In this document: in pieces, positions 9,519-21,625 of the stretch
Numbering within the stretch: position 1 is the first letter of the stretch
How the letters are laid out: each line of letters opens with the position of its first letter
NCBI GenBank assembly: GCA_037367405.1
Contig: JAZKJV010008884.1
Span: 1-64,000 of the forward strand
DNA length: 64,000 nt
DNA from: Ottelia alismoides
Lineage: Eukaryota > Streptophyta > Magnoliopsida > Alismatales > Hydrocharitaceae
Direction: 5' to 3'
The notes under the pieces: model-generated
Databases searched by the model: none
Told to the model about the DNA's origin: nothing
Seen by the model: the letters and a program-made list of their open reading frames with translations, nothing else
Program-made: the position numbers and the translations under genes

Positions 9519-12500
9519 ACACGGCTCATTTCTTTTATTTTTTGGATTTTTGCGTGTTTAATTTAGTGTTTCTTTTTATAGGTCAAATGATCATATATTT
9601 TGCATCTAAAATTTTTTCCTCCTTATTTGATATCTAACTATTGCTTTTGTGGCAGGGCCCTTGATGGATCAAGGAGGCGAGGAGCAGGATACTCCCCGCT
9701 GCGAGGAGCCGCAGAGCATGCTTGGAGTCGATAAGAAAGAAAAGAAAAAAAATGTGTCGCATTTATTTTTTATTATAATAAACTCGTCTTTTACAGCGGT
9801 CTTCGATCGAAGACTCGCGATTGTAATCGGACGAATGTGGTTGTGTGGGGATCGTCCCCACTTGAGTGTCGACCTAGGACTAGGCACGCGGCTCTCCGAG
9901 CTCATTTTATTTTTTTATCTTATGTGCTTGATCGTAGGTTAGGTCACACTTTAAATCAGAGACGCACATAATCTCGCCTCACTTAGCCAAACTTAAATGG
10001 ATATCATTTCCCGCTAATAGATGCATGATTAGGTGCGGTTTTATTCGACTTGCATACATTGATTTTGGTTTTCAAAATAGCCCCAGTTTTTCACGTGTTT
10101 TATCGTCAAATCACTGCATGATTTCTCGCTTAGCCTAGATCGCGTTTTTCTTCATCGTATACATGTTTTTCTCGGCTTTCATTTTTCTAGATTGATCACC
10201 TAGGATAAATGGAAAATGGAATGAACGGTAGACGGTGATTTTCTGATTGATGTGCTAACCATAATTCAGTGATAACCTAAAATAAAATTGGGACTGTTAA
10301 TTGCAAGTCAACCAAAAATGGAGTAAAATTCGGTTTTGGGAGAGCAATACCCTCGCTTACGCAATGATTTTCACTTCACATCTTTTCTTTGCGTAAAAAT
10401 CAAATGTTTTATCACCAATAAAATAGACAAGATAATAAACCAACTTGGTTGGTTTCACGTGTGAGTTGGTGAAACTAAGGGTTTGCTTGCTTGATTGAGC
10501 CTTGTTTGTTGTGACACACGCCCCAAAACCAAAGACACTCCATTTCATCTTCGAAGATTCAACCGCTCACTTGTATATTCATCCCTCTTCTTTGTTCACC
10601 TTGGGTCTCTTCCAACATCAATCTCCATTTTTATACTTAGGCTAATCTCAGCCTAAGTATAGGGGGGACCCAAGTCCCTGTGATTTCTCTACTCATCTTT
10701 TCTTGCCTTTATACTTAGGTTATTTCTAACCTAAGTATAGGGGGAGCCCCTCTTAGCTCCCGTATATTCTTCTATATTTAAATGGACCTATGTACTTGTA
10801 ACATCTAGTGCTATGAGGACATAGCAAAGTTTAAGTATAGGGGGGTATACCGTATATACCGTATATTTACTTTAGCTATAATCTGAAAAATTTGAAAAAT
10901 TAAAAACTTTTTGGCTAAGGTAAAAATTCATTGGACTAAGAGAACTCAAAGGATTTTCGCGGTTTTTCGATATTATGTTACACTATTTTATAGAAATATT
11001 TTCGAAAATGATTTTTGAAAATGTTTTGAAAATTTTCATTTTGTGTGACATGGGTTTTGAAAAATCGCCATCTCTTTTCAAGGAAAGTTGAGTCTAACTT
11101 GTGTTTTAACTCTCTTATTAAAATCCATAAAAATCAGAAAGCCGCTAAAAACCTTTAGGAGCTATTAGTGACTACTAAGCCCAATTAAGAAAGCCGCGTT
11201 CAGTGAGGGTTCGCCCTTAGCAGATTGGATGGTTTAGAGGACATCGCGTAAGGCCCCGTCCTCAAGCAACGGGCTTCGGCATGTACTTACATCCATACTG
11301 GCTGAATTGTAGCTACTTAATTGAGTTTAGGCAGTTGTTATATCTCTTGAAGTTCAAAAAAAAAGTGTCTTGTTTTTGAATGAAGAAGTTGGATTAGTCC
11401 TCTACATTTTCACTTTCACCCGGGATCTGATTTGGTCAAGAAGACTTAGCTTTTAGAAGTCTTTGAGATTTTTAGGTTAACCAGCCTTAGCCATCAGGGT
11501 CTTAGACTTAATCATCCACATTCTCCTAAGTTTCTAGATTTGCATGCTATATTCCATGCTTAATCTCAGACATAAAGAATATGATCAGCACATCACATAC
11601 ACGACTGCGGTTTTTGATGAGATGAGTTGATTTTTCACCTGAGGGATTGGGATGAGGAAGTCGAATTTGGATTTGATCTAATGATGCTCGAGGATGGGAT
11701 AAAATCTTTGGAGGCTTCAGGAAACCTGAGTGTCAGCAATATTAGCCAGTATGAGAACTTGATTCTTATACTAATCTCTTGACATTAACCTAAGTGCCTG
11801 GGTGTGAAAAATAAATAAAAAAATTGTTGATCAGTGTGCGCCAACTCTTGGTAAAAGCAGTGGAGCTAGCCACAAATTATACAAGTCAATGAAATTCAAA
11901 GAAAAGCTCTCATTCCACAAAGTTACATATCAAAGAGCTTCCACCAAAGGCGAGCGCTCCCAAAATTTTTCAAAGTGTCCACTTGGACCACCGCTATTAG
12001 GACCAGGAGTCGGGCTTGCACCAAAAAAGGCTCTGCATCGTAAATGCTACAAGTCTGGGTGTCGAAGGTACGATAGGTACTCAAAAGAGAAACACCCCGG
12101 TGTACTCCCAGGAAAACAAGTGCAGACGGCTCCAACTTCTCTTGACGGACACACTGATCTACACCAAAAAAATGTGTTGCGTAAAATGGCACTAGAGAGA
12201 ATCCTTGTTCCAATGAGAGGGAGAGAAGAATTGACACAATCCCATGCCCTCCATTTTCTGGCCTGCCATTCACATTTTCTAAGTCTGACAAACTAAAGAG
12301 ACGGTGGACTGAATGCAAGATTTGATTTATTCCCTAGTGCTGAGGATTAGGTCCTTAGGAGATTTTCTCGGACCAAGATTTTGGGTGACAACTTGACTCT
12401 ACTCTCGAAATTGCAGTCAACACTAAACTTCATATCCTTTAGTTTATATGTACATCAGAGAGAGTCTAGAGAAATAGAGGAATTGGAAGCCTCTTGATTA

Positions 12501-12635
12501 AGGCTGGGTTGAACTCTAAAATTTTGGATCTCTGAAGCCGAGTTGACTTGATCAGATTGGATCCTGTATTCACATGCACAAGGGGGTTAATCCAACTTAG
12601 TCATTCTTTTTGATGCTCGAGGACGAGCATAGTTT

Positions 12636-12649
12636 AAGTATAGGGGGGA
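12636..12649 (+). other. PPT of I2
   Basis: AAGTATAGGGGGGA directly before L3. Confidence 0.85.
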
Positions 12650-15552
12650 TGATGAACCTCAGTTTCATCATCTTTATTCTCCATAATTAACCCCCTTGCT
12701 TAAAAGTTTGTCAATAATTCTCTGTTAATATCTCATAATTAACAGAGTCCTAAATAAATTAAAAACCACAAAAAAATGACAAAACAAAAATTCGTGGTAT
12801 TTTTAGACTTAAAAATACCCTCAAAAATATTTCGGGCCCTTGTTTGATTTCATTTCCAGTTTTGGTCAACATGAAACTTGTAGATCTCTTCAAGATCTAC
12901 AACTTTCATGTTTTGAGTTTTCTCAAATTCGGCCAATAGGGCCCTCAAAAATAAGAAAAACCCTTCTGAATAACCTGATTGGGCCACGTGACCCATTCTG
13001 GAAGCGCCACGTGGCCCGGCCTCTTTGTCTTATCCGCCACCGACCCTGGCCGTTGGATCTCGCTTCAGATCCAACGGCCCCGCTGCTTCCACGTATCTGC
13101 CTTCTCCCAGCCATTGATCATCTCCCGCTCTTCATCTACACCGCACGTCCCCGCCTCGCTCTTCATGCGCCACGTGGCACCTTCTGGTCCTTCCGATGGC
13201 ATCTTCACCCGGCCATCACAGCCATTATCTCCTGGGCCAATCTCATCCATCCGATCGATCCCTTGATTCCATCTGAGCCATCCTTTAGCGCCTCGACCTC
13301 GTCATGACACGTGGCCGCTCCATCTGCCCTCCGATCATGCCGCCCCAGATCTTATCCTGGCCGTCGCTCCGCGCCTTAGCCTCCACCGTTGGATCTCCAG
13401 ATCCAACGGTCAGGAGACCGTCGTCAACCTCCAGCAGACCCCTTCTTCCCCACGATCTCCTCTCGCGCACCTCTCCCCCTTTCCATTTTCTCCACGACTC
13501 CAGAGCCCCTCACACCTAACCAAACACCTCCCGGTCTTCCCCCATCATCCTTCTCCCTCGCGCACACCTCCACGACCCATAACTCCCTTCCAGTCGTCCC
13601 ATGATCGCCTCGCAAACCACGACACCACGATCATCTCCGCCGAGTCATCCCTTCAAATAAGCCACTTCCCCCACCTTTCGCCGTCGTCCACCTTTACGCG
13701 GGGAGAGGCCCAGCCCTCCTCCGCCTCCCTGTGACAGGGGGAGGCGTCGGATAGAGCGAAGACGACCTCAAATCCCCCGGTGAGACCCTCCGCCATTCAC
13801 GGTGGAGTTGCGGCGCTCCGGCGACCGCTCGAGCTGCGTCGACCGGCTGGCGACGTCCAGCGAAGACCCGGTGCTCCATCTGAGCTCCAGCCCAAGCCTC
13901 CGCTCCGCCCGAACAAGGTAAGTACCTCTTCTTCTTCCTCTGTAATTTTCTTTAATTTCTTCGATTTTTCTCGGTCACTCCGGCCGTTTTTACCCTCCAT
14001 CGTTCCTCCCAAAAGCTCCGCCACACTTCCCCCTTCATCGCGACACCCTCCGCTCGCCGTCTCCTTCTTCCATACCTCCCGTCACCTTCGACCCACCTCC
14101 TCCGCCCTCACGGCGGAGGAGCTTCGAGCTCCTCACTCTCATCGCCCGCATGAGCTCCCACTACGCTCACGCACGCACTTCTACGCCTCGGCTATGCTTC
14201 TAACATGCAGGTGCTCACGAGCTTTCAATGGACGGAGCGCACGCCGGAGCCTTCTTCGTCAACTCCACTCTCGACGCCCGAGCTTCGATGACCGACGCCA
14301 GAGCCTCCTGGGCCTTCCCTGAGTTCCCCGCTTCATCGACGACCATTACTTGGGCTCGGGGGAGGCCTGTCGTGATCAAGAAGGAGTGGCGGAGCTTGGA
14401 GCTTCTCGCCGGAGCTCGAACTCCGCCGCCAGCAGTCGAAGAAGGAGAACGTACAGGCACCGTTGGATGATCCCTCCAGGCTTTCATCCAACGGCTGAGG
14501 GGCAGCCACGTCGCCTACAGCGGAGCCCATCCAAGCCATCGGATTCTTTTGATCTGATGGCTCATATTCAGCCACGCGTCGTCACCAGAGCTCCAGCCCG
14601 AGCCTCCGTCTCCGAACCTACAGGCTTGGATCCGCCGAGCCTTGTCCGAGCCTGCAGAGTGCAGCCAAGCCTACGCCCGAGCCACGCCGAAGCAACCCGG
14701 GCCTCCTCCGAACCTCCGGTCTACCCGAACCTGGGGAAGCGCGTGCCTGGCACGTGCTTCTTGGGTAATTTGCAAGGAAGCCCATCCGACTTCTTCAATT
14801 TGCAAACAGGTCCCGATCACGTGCAGCGGGCGTGCACAGTGGGTATTTTACAGGGAAGGTCCATCTACTTTACGTATTTACATTTTAGTCCCTCCCTGGA
14901 CCTGTTTGTAGTTATCTTTTCATGTTTTTATTGCATTTATGCCCCTGTCTTCTTTTATGCATATCTTGAGCTACATAGCTCCAATCGAGTTGATTTCAGT
15001 TTCATTTTGAAGCTCTTCTCATCCTCTTCATTATGGCATGCTTAAATTTCAGATTTGACACTATGAACCGTGATGTATTATTTTATTATCTAAGTGTCTT
15101 GATTTCTTCATTTATCATGCCCACTTGCTTCATATTAGTAGAGGCTTCTTTATTTCAACTCGGATTGACTCGTGATTTTCTTATGGCTCAAGTTACTATT
15201 ATTTTGGGCATATCATTCACTTTGCATGGCATCTATTTGCATGATAAAAAATGTTTAAATAAAAATGCATGTTTATTTTAATTGCATTGTCATGTTGTTG
15301 CTTTGACCTATATACCTTGAACTCAACACCTAATTGAATACACTTAAATCCGATAAATAAGAGAGAGGCTCGTGTCCCTGAGTTCGACCTTGGTATCTTG
15401 CCAAGTAAATATAAATCTTCGATCACCTCATTTCGATTTATGGCATATCTTTAAATGAGGTGATCGCTTTGACGACCGAAATCGGCCCGACTACGATGAT
15501 GATTCCATGTGCTAAAAACACATTATTAAAGGGCCGATTTCGCGCTTCGTCA
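12650..15552 (+). repeat. LTR L3 of the array
   Basis: 2,903 bp with the same ends as the other copies. It matches L2 at the 5' AATAATTCTCTG variant. It keeps the TGA (CTTCCCTGAG) that ends the 180-codon LTR frame at 14322, as in L1. It carries the unspecialised CTCACGCACGC and CATCTTCACC variants. Confidence 0.92.
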
Positions 15553-15554
15553 AA

Positions 15555-15571
15555 TGGCGCCGTTGCCGGGG
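15555..15571 (+). other. PBS of I3 (tRNA-Asp)
   Basis: Identical to the other PBS copies. Confidence 0.92.
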
Positions 15572-18500
15572 ACACGGCTCATTTCTTTTATTTTTTGGAT
15601 TTTTGCGTGTTTAATTTAGTGTTTCTTTTTATAGGTCAAATGATCATATATTTTGCATCTAAAATTTTTTCCTCCTTATTTGATATCTAACTATTGCTTT
15701 TGTGGCAGGGCCCTTGATGGATCAAGGAGGCGAGGAGCAGGATACTCCCCGCTGCGAGGAGCCGCAGAGCATGCTTGGAGTCGATAAGAAAGAAAAGAAA
15801 AAAAATGTGTCGCATTTATTTTTTATTATAATAAACTCGTCTTTTACAGCGGTCTTCGATCGAAGACTCGCGATTGTAATCGGACGAATGTGGTTGTGTG
15901 GGGATCGTCCCCACTTGAGTGTCGACCTAGGACTAGGCACGCGGCTCTCCGAGCTCATTTTATTTTTTTATCTTATGTGCTTGATCGTAGGTTAGGTCAC
16001 ACTTTAAATCAGAGACGCACATAATCTCGCCTCACTTAGCCAAACTTAAATGGATATCATTTCCCGCTAATAGATGCATGATTAGGTGCGGTTTTATTCG
16101 ACTTGCATACATTGATTTTGGTTTTCAAAATAGCCCCAGTTTTTCACGTGTTTTATCGTCAAATCACTGCATGATTTCTCGCTTAGCCTAGATCGCGTTT
16201 TTCTTCATCGTATACATGTTTTTCTCGGCTTTCATTTTTCTAGATTGATCACCTAGGATAAATGGAAAATGGAATGAACGGTAGACGGTGATTTTCTGAT
16301 TGATGTGCTAACCATAATTCAGTGATAACCTAAAATAAAATTGGGACTGTTAATTGCAAGTCAACCAAAAATGGAGTAAAATTCGGTTTTGGGAGAGCAA
16401 TACCCTCGCTTACGCAATGATTTTCACTTCACATCTTTTCTTTGCGTAAAAATCAAATGTTTTATCACCAATAAAATAGACAAGATAATAAACCAACTTG
16501 GTTGGTTTCACGTGTGAGTTGGTGAAACTAAGGGTTTGCTTGCTTGATTGAGCCTTGTTTGTTGTGACACACGCCCCAAAACCAAAGACACTCCATTTCA
16601 TCTTCGAAGATTCAACCGCTCACTTGTATATTCATCCCTCTTCTTTGTTCACCTTGGGTCTCTTCCAACATCAATCTCCATTTTTATACTTAGGCTAATC
16701 TCAGCCTAAGTATAGGGGGGACCCAAGTCCCTGTGATTTCTCTACTCATCTTTTCTTGCCTTTATACTTAGGTTATTTCTAACCTAAGTATAGGGGGAGC
16801 CCCTCTTAGCTCCCGTATATTCTTCTATATTTAAATGGACCTATGTACTTGTAACATCTAGTGCTATGAGGACATAGCAAAGTTTAAGTATAGGGGGGTA
16901 TACCGTATATACCGTATATTTACTTTAGCTATAATCTGAAAAATTTGAAAAATTAAAAACTTTTTGGCTAAGGTAAAAATTCATTGGACTAAGAGAACTC
17001 AAAGGATTTTCGCGGTTTTTCGATATTATGTTACACTATTTTATAGAAATATTTTCGAAAATGATTTTTGAAAATGTTTTGAAAATTTTCATTTTGTGTG
17101 ACATGGGTTTTGAAAAATCGCCATCTCTTTTCAAGGAAAGTTGAGTCTAACTTGTGTTTTAACTCTCTTATTAAAATCCATAAAAATCAGAAAGCCGCTA
17201 AAAACCTTTAGGAGCTATTAGTGACTACTAAGCCCAATTAAGAAAGCCGCGTTCAGTGAGGGTTCGCCCTTAGCAGATTGGATGGTTTAGAGGACATCGC
17301 GTAAGGCCCCGTCCTCAAGCAACGGGCTTCGGCCTGTACTTACATCCATACTGGCTGAATTGTAGCTACTTAATTGAGTTTAGGCAGTTGTTATATCTCT
17401 TGAAGTTCAAAAAAAAAAGTGTCTTGTTTTTGAATGAAGAAGTTGGATTAGTCCTCTACATTTTCACTTTCACCCGGGATCTGATTTGGTCAAGAAGACT
17501 TAGCTTTTAGAAGTCTTTGAGATTTTTAGGTTAACCAGCCTTAGCCATCAGGGTCTTAGACTTAATCATCCACATTCTCCTAAGTTTCTAGATTTGCATG
17601 CTATATTCCATGCTTAATCTCAGACATAAAGAATATGATCAGCACATCACATACACGACTGCGGTTTTTGATGAGATGAGTTGATTTTTCACCTGAGGGA
17701 TTGGGATGAGGAAGTCGAATTTGGATTTGATCTAATGATGCTCGAGGATGGGATAAAATCTTTGGAGGCTTCAGGAAACCTGAGTGTCAGCAATATTAGC
17801 CAGTATGAGAACTTGATTCTTATACTAATCTCTTGACATTAACCTAAGTGCCTGGGTGTGAAAAATAAATAAAAAAATTGTTGATCAGTGTGCGCCAACT
17901 CTTGGTAAAAGCAGTGGAGCTAGCCACAAATTATACAAGTCAATGAAATTCAAAGAAAAGCTCTCATTCCACAAAGTTACATATCAAAGAGCTTCCACCA
18001 AAGGCGAGCGCTCCCAAAATTTTTCAAAGTGTCCACTTGGACCACCGCTATTAGGACCAGGAGTCGGGCTTGCACCAAAAAAGGCTCTGCATCGTAAATG
18101 CTACAAGTCTGGGTGTCGAAGGTACGATAGGTACTCAAAAGAGACACACCCCGGTGTACTCCCAGGAAAACAAGTGCAGACGGCTCCAACTTCTCTTGAC
18201 GGACGCACTGATCAACACCAAAAAAATGTGTTGCGTAAAATGGCACTAGAGAGAATCCTTGTTCCAATGAGAGGGAGAGAAGAATTGACACAATCCCATG
18301 CCCTCCATTTTTTGGCCTGCCATTCACATTTTCTAAGTCTGACAAACTAAAGAGACGGTGGACTGAATGCAAGATTTGATTTATTCCCTAGTGCTGAGGA
18401 TTAGGTCCTTAGGAGATTTTCTCGGACCAAGATTTTGGGTGACAACTTGACTCTACTCTCGAAATTGCAGTCAACACTAAACTTCATATCCTTTAGTTTA

Positions 18501-18689
18501 TATGTACATCAGAGAGAGTCTAGAGAAATAGAGGAATTGGAAGCCTCTTGATTAAGGCTGGGTTGAACTCTAAAATTTTGGATCTCTGAAGCCGAGTTGA
18601 CTTGATCAGATTGGATCCTGTATTCACATGCACAAGGGGGTTAATCCAACTTAGTCATTCTTTTTGATGCTCGAGGGCGAGCATAGTTT

Positions 18690-18703
18690 AAGTATAGGGG
18701 GGA
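18690..18703 (+). other. PPT of I3
   Basis: AAGTATAGGGGGGA directly before L4. Confidence 0.85.
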
Positions 18704-21606
18704 TGATGAACCTCAGTTTCATCATCTTTATTCTCCATAATTAACCCCCTTGCTTAAAAGTTTGTCAATAAATCCCTGTTAATATCTCATAATTAACAGA
18801 GTCCTAAATAAATTAAAAACCACAAAAAAATGACAAAACAAAAATTCGTGGTATTTTTAGACTTAAAAATACCCTCAAAAATATTTCGGGCCCTTGTTTG
18901 ATTTCATTTCCAGTTTTGGTCAACATGAAACTTGTAGATCTCTTCAAGATCTACAACTTTCATGTTTTGAGTTTTCTCAAATTCGGCCAATAGGGCCCTC
19001 AAAAATAAGAAAAACCCTTCTGAATAACCTGATTGGGCCACGTGACCCATTCTGGAAGCGCCACGTGGCCCGGCCTCTTTGTCTTATCCGCCACCGACCC
19101 TGGCCGTTGGATCTCGCTTCAGATCCAACGGCCCCGCTGCTTCCACGTATCTGCCTTCTCCCAGCCATTGATCATCTCCCGCTCTTCATCTACACCGCAC
19201 GTCCCCGCCTCGCTCTTCATGCGCCACGTGGCACCTTCTGGTCCTTCCGATGGCATCTTCACCCGGCCATCACAGCCATTATCTCCTGGGCCAATCTCAT
19301 CCATCCGATCGATCCCTTGATTCCATCTGAGCCATCCTTTAGCGCCTCGACCTCGTCATGACACGTGGCCGCTCCATCTGCCCTCCGATCATGCCGCCCC
19401 AGATCTTATCCTGGCCGTCGCTCCGCGCCTTAGCCTCCACCGTTGGATCTCCAGATCCAACGGTCAGGAGACCGTCGTCAACCTCCAGCAGACCCCTTCT
19501 TCCCCACGATCTCCTCTCGCGCACCTCTCCCCCTTTCCATTTTCTCCACGACTCCAGAGCCCCTCACACCTAACCAAACACCTCCCGGTCTTCCCCCATC
19601 ATCCTTCTCCCTCGCGCACACCTCCACGACCCATAACTCCCTTCCAGTCGTCCCATGATCGCCTCGCAAACCACGACACCACGATCATCTCCGCCGAGTC
19701 ATCCCTTCAAATAAGCCACTTCCCCCACCTTTCGCCGTCGTCCACCTTTACGCGGGGAGAGGCCCAGCCCTCCTCCGCCTCCCTGTGACAGGGGGAGGCG
19801 TCGGATAGAGCGAAGACGACCTCAAATCCCCCGGTGAGACCCTCCGCCATTCACGGTGGAGTTGCGGCGCTCCGGCGACCGCTCGAGCTGCGTCGACCGG
19901 CTGGCGACGTCCAGCGAAGACCCGGTGCTCCATCTGAGCTCCAGCCCAAGCCTCCGCTCCGCCCGAACAAGGTAAGTACCTCTTCTTCTTCCTCTGTAAT
20001 TTTCTTTAATTTCTTCGATTTTTCTCGGTCACTCCGGCCGTTTTTACCCTCCATCGTTCCTCCCAAAAGCTCCGCCACACTTCCCCCTTCATCGCGACAC
20101 CCTCCGCTCGCCGTCTCCTTCTTCCATACCTCCCGTCACCTTCGACCCACCTCCTCCGCCCTCACGGCGGAGGAGCTTCGAGCTCCTCACTCTCATCGCC
20201 CGCATGAGCTCCCACTACGCTCACACACGCACTTCTACGCCTCGGCTATGCTTCTAACATGCAGGTGCTCACGAGCTTTCAATGGACGGAGCGCACGCCG
20301 GAGCCTTCTTCGTCAACTCCACTCTCGACGCCCGAGCTTCGATGACCGACGCCAGAGCCTCCTGGGCCTACCCCGAGTTCCCCGCTTCATCGACGACCAT
20401 TACTTGGGCTCGGGGGAGGCCTGTCGTGATCAAGAAGGAGTGGCGGAGCTTGGAGCTTCTCGCCGGAGCTCGAACTCCGCCGCCAGCAGTCGAAGAAGGA
20501 GAACGTACAGGCACCGTTGGATGATCCCTCCAGGCTTTCATCCAACGGCTGAGGGGCAGCCACGTCGCCTACAGCGGAGCCCATCCAAGCCATCGGATTC
20601 TTTTGATCTGATGGCTCATATTCAGCCACGCGTCGTCACCAGAGCTCCAGCCCGAGCCTCCGTCTCCGAACCTACAGGCTTGGATCCGCCGAGCCTTGTC
20701 CGAGCCTGCAGAGTGCAGCCAAGCCTACGCCCGAGCCACGCCGAAGCAACCCGGGCCTCCTCCGAACCTCCGGTCTACCCGAACCTGGGGAAGCGCGTGC
20801 CTGGCACGTGCTTCTTGGGTAATTTGCAAGGAAGCCCATCCGACTTCTTCAATTTGCAAACAGGTCCCGATCACGTGCAGCGGGCGTGCACAGTGGGTAT
20901 TTTACAGGGAAGGTCCATCTACTTTACGTATTTACATTTTAGTCCCTCCCTGGACCTGTTTGTAGTTATCTTTTCATGTTTTTATTGCATTTATGCCCCT
21001 GTCTTCTTTTATGCATATCTTGAGCTACATAGCTCCAATCGAGTTGATTTCAGTTTCATTTTGAAGCTCTTCTCATCCTCTTCATTATGGCATGCTTAAT
21101 TTTCAGATTTGACACTATGAACCGTGATGTATTATTTTATTATCTAAGTGTCTTGATTTCTTCATTTATCATGCCCACTTGCTTCATATTAGTAGAGGCT
21201 TCTTTATTTCAACTCGGATTGACTCGTGATTTTCTTATGGCTCAAGTTACTATTATTTTGGGCATATCATTCACTTTGCATGGCATCTATTTGCATGATA
21301 AAAAATGTTTAAATAAAAATGCATGTTTATTTTAATTGCATTGTCATGTTGTTGCTTTGACCTATATACCTTGAACTCAACACCTAATTGAATACACTTA
21401 AATCCGATAAATAAGAGAGAGGCTCGTGTCCCTGAGTTCGACCTTGGTATCTTGCCAAGTAAATATAAATCTTCGATCACCTCATTTCGATTTATGGCAT
21501 ATCTTTAAATGAGGTGATCGCTTTGACGACCGAAATCGGCCCGACTACGATGATGATTCCATGTGCTAAAAACACATTATTAAAGGGCCGATTTCGCGCT
21601 TCGTCA
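18704..21606 (+). repeat. LTR L4 of the array
   Basis: 2,903 bp. It carries the CTACCCCGAG variant (CGA at 20374-20376 instead of TGA) that joins two LTR frames, CTCACACACGC near 20220, and GCTTAATTTTC near 21096 (shared with L5). Confidence 0.92.
19834..21099 (+). other. 421-codon open frame inside L4, coding status doubtful
   Basis: The frame starts at an ATG in the GC-rich part of the LTR and runs through the possible intron (19972-20264) into the AT-rich part. In L1 and L3 it stops after 180 codons at a TGA; here that codon (181) is CGA. The product is Arg/Ser/Pro-rich with a hydrophobic C-terminus (FVVIFSCFYCIYAPVFFY) and matches nothing I recognise. GC-rich sequence lengthens chance frames, and removing the 293-nt intron would break this one. 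I regard it as probably non-coding. Confidence 0.25.
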
Positions 21607-21608
21607 AA

Positions 21609-21625
21609 TGGCGCCGTTGCCGGGG
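21609..21625 (+). other. PBS of I4 (tRNA-Asp)
   Basis: Identical to the other PBS copies. Confidence 0.92.

Larger units (their letters stand above)
9500..12649 (+). mobile_element. Internal region I2 of the array
   Basis: 3,150 bp, with the same layout as I1: PBS, relic MDQGGEEQDTP frame (ATG at 9664), palindromes and PPT-like motifs near 10635-10850, and a 135-codon plus-strand frame at 11889-12296 overlapped by a 131-codon minus-strand frame. It shares with I1 the variants GGCATGTAC (about 11277) and CGAGGACGAGC (about 12618). No retroviral enzyme motif is found. Confidence 0.85.
15553..18703 (+). mobile_element. Internal region I3 of the array
   Basis: 3,151 bp, non-coding like I1. I3 carries a derived variant set shared with I4: GGCCTGTAC (17331), GAGACACACC (about 18141), GACGCACTGATCAACACC (about 18201), CATTTTTTGGCC (about 18306) and CGAGGGCGAGC (about 18672). 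Confidence 0.85.

Noticed and set aside
11889..12318. Overlapping 131-135-codon frames on both strands of the internal regions
   Set aside because: Neither product has recognisable motifs, both persist only because the copies are near-identical, and L1's neighbour I1 has a shift in the plus-strand one.
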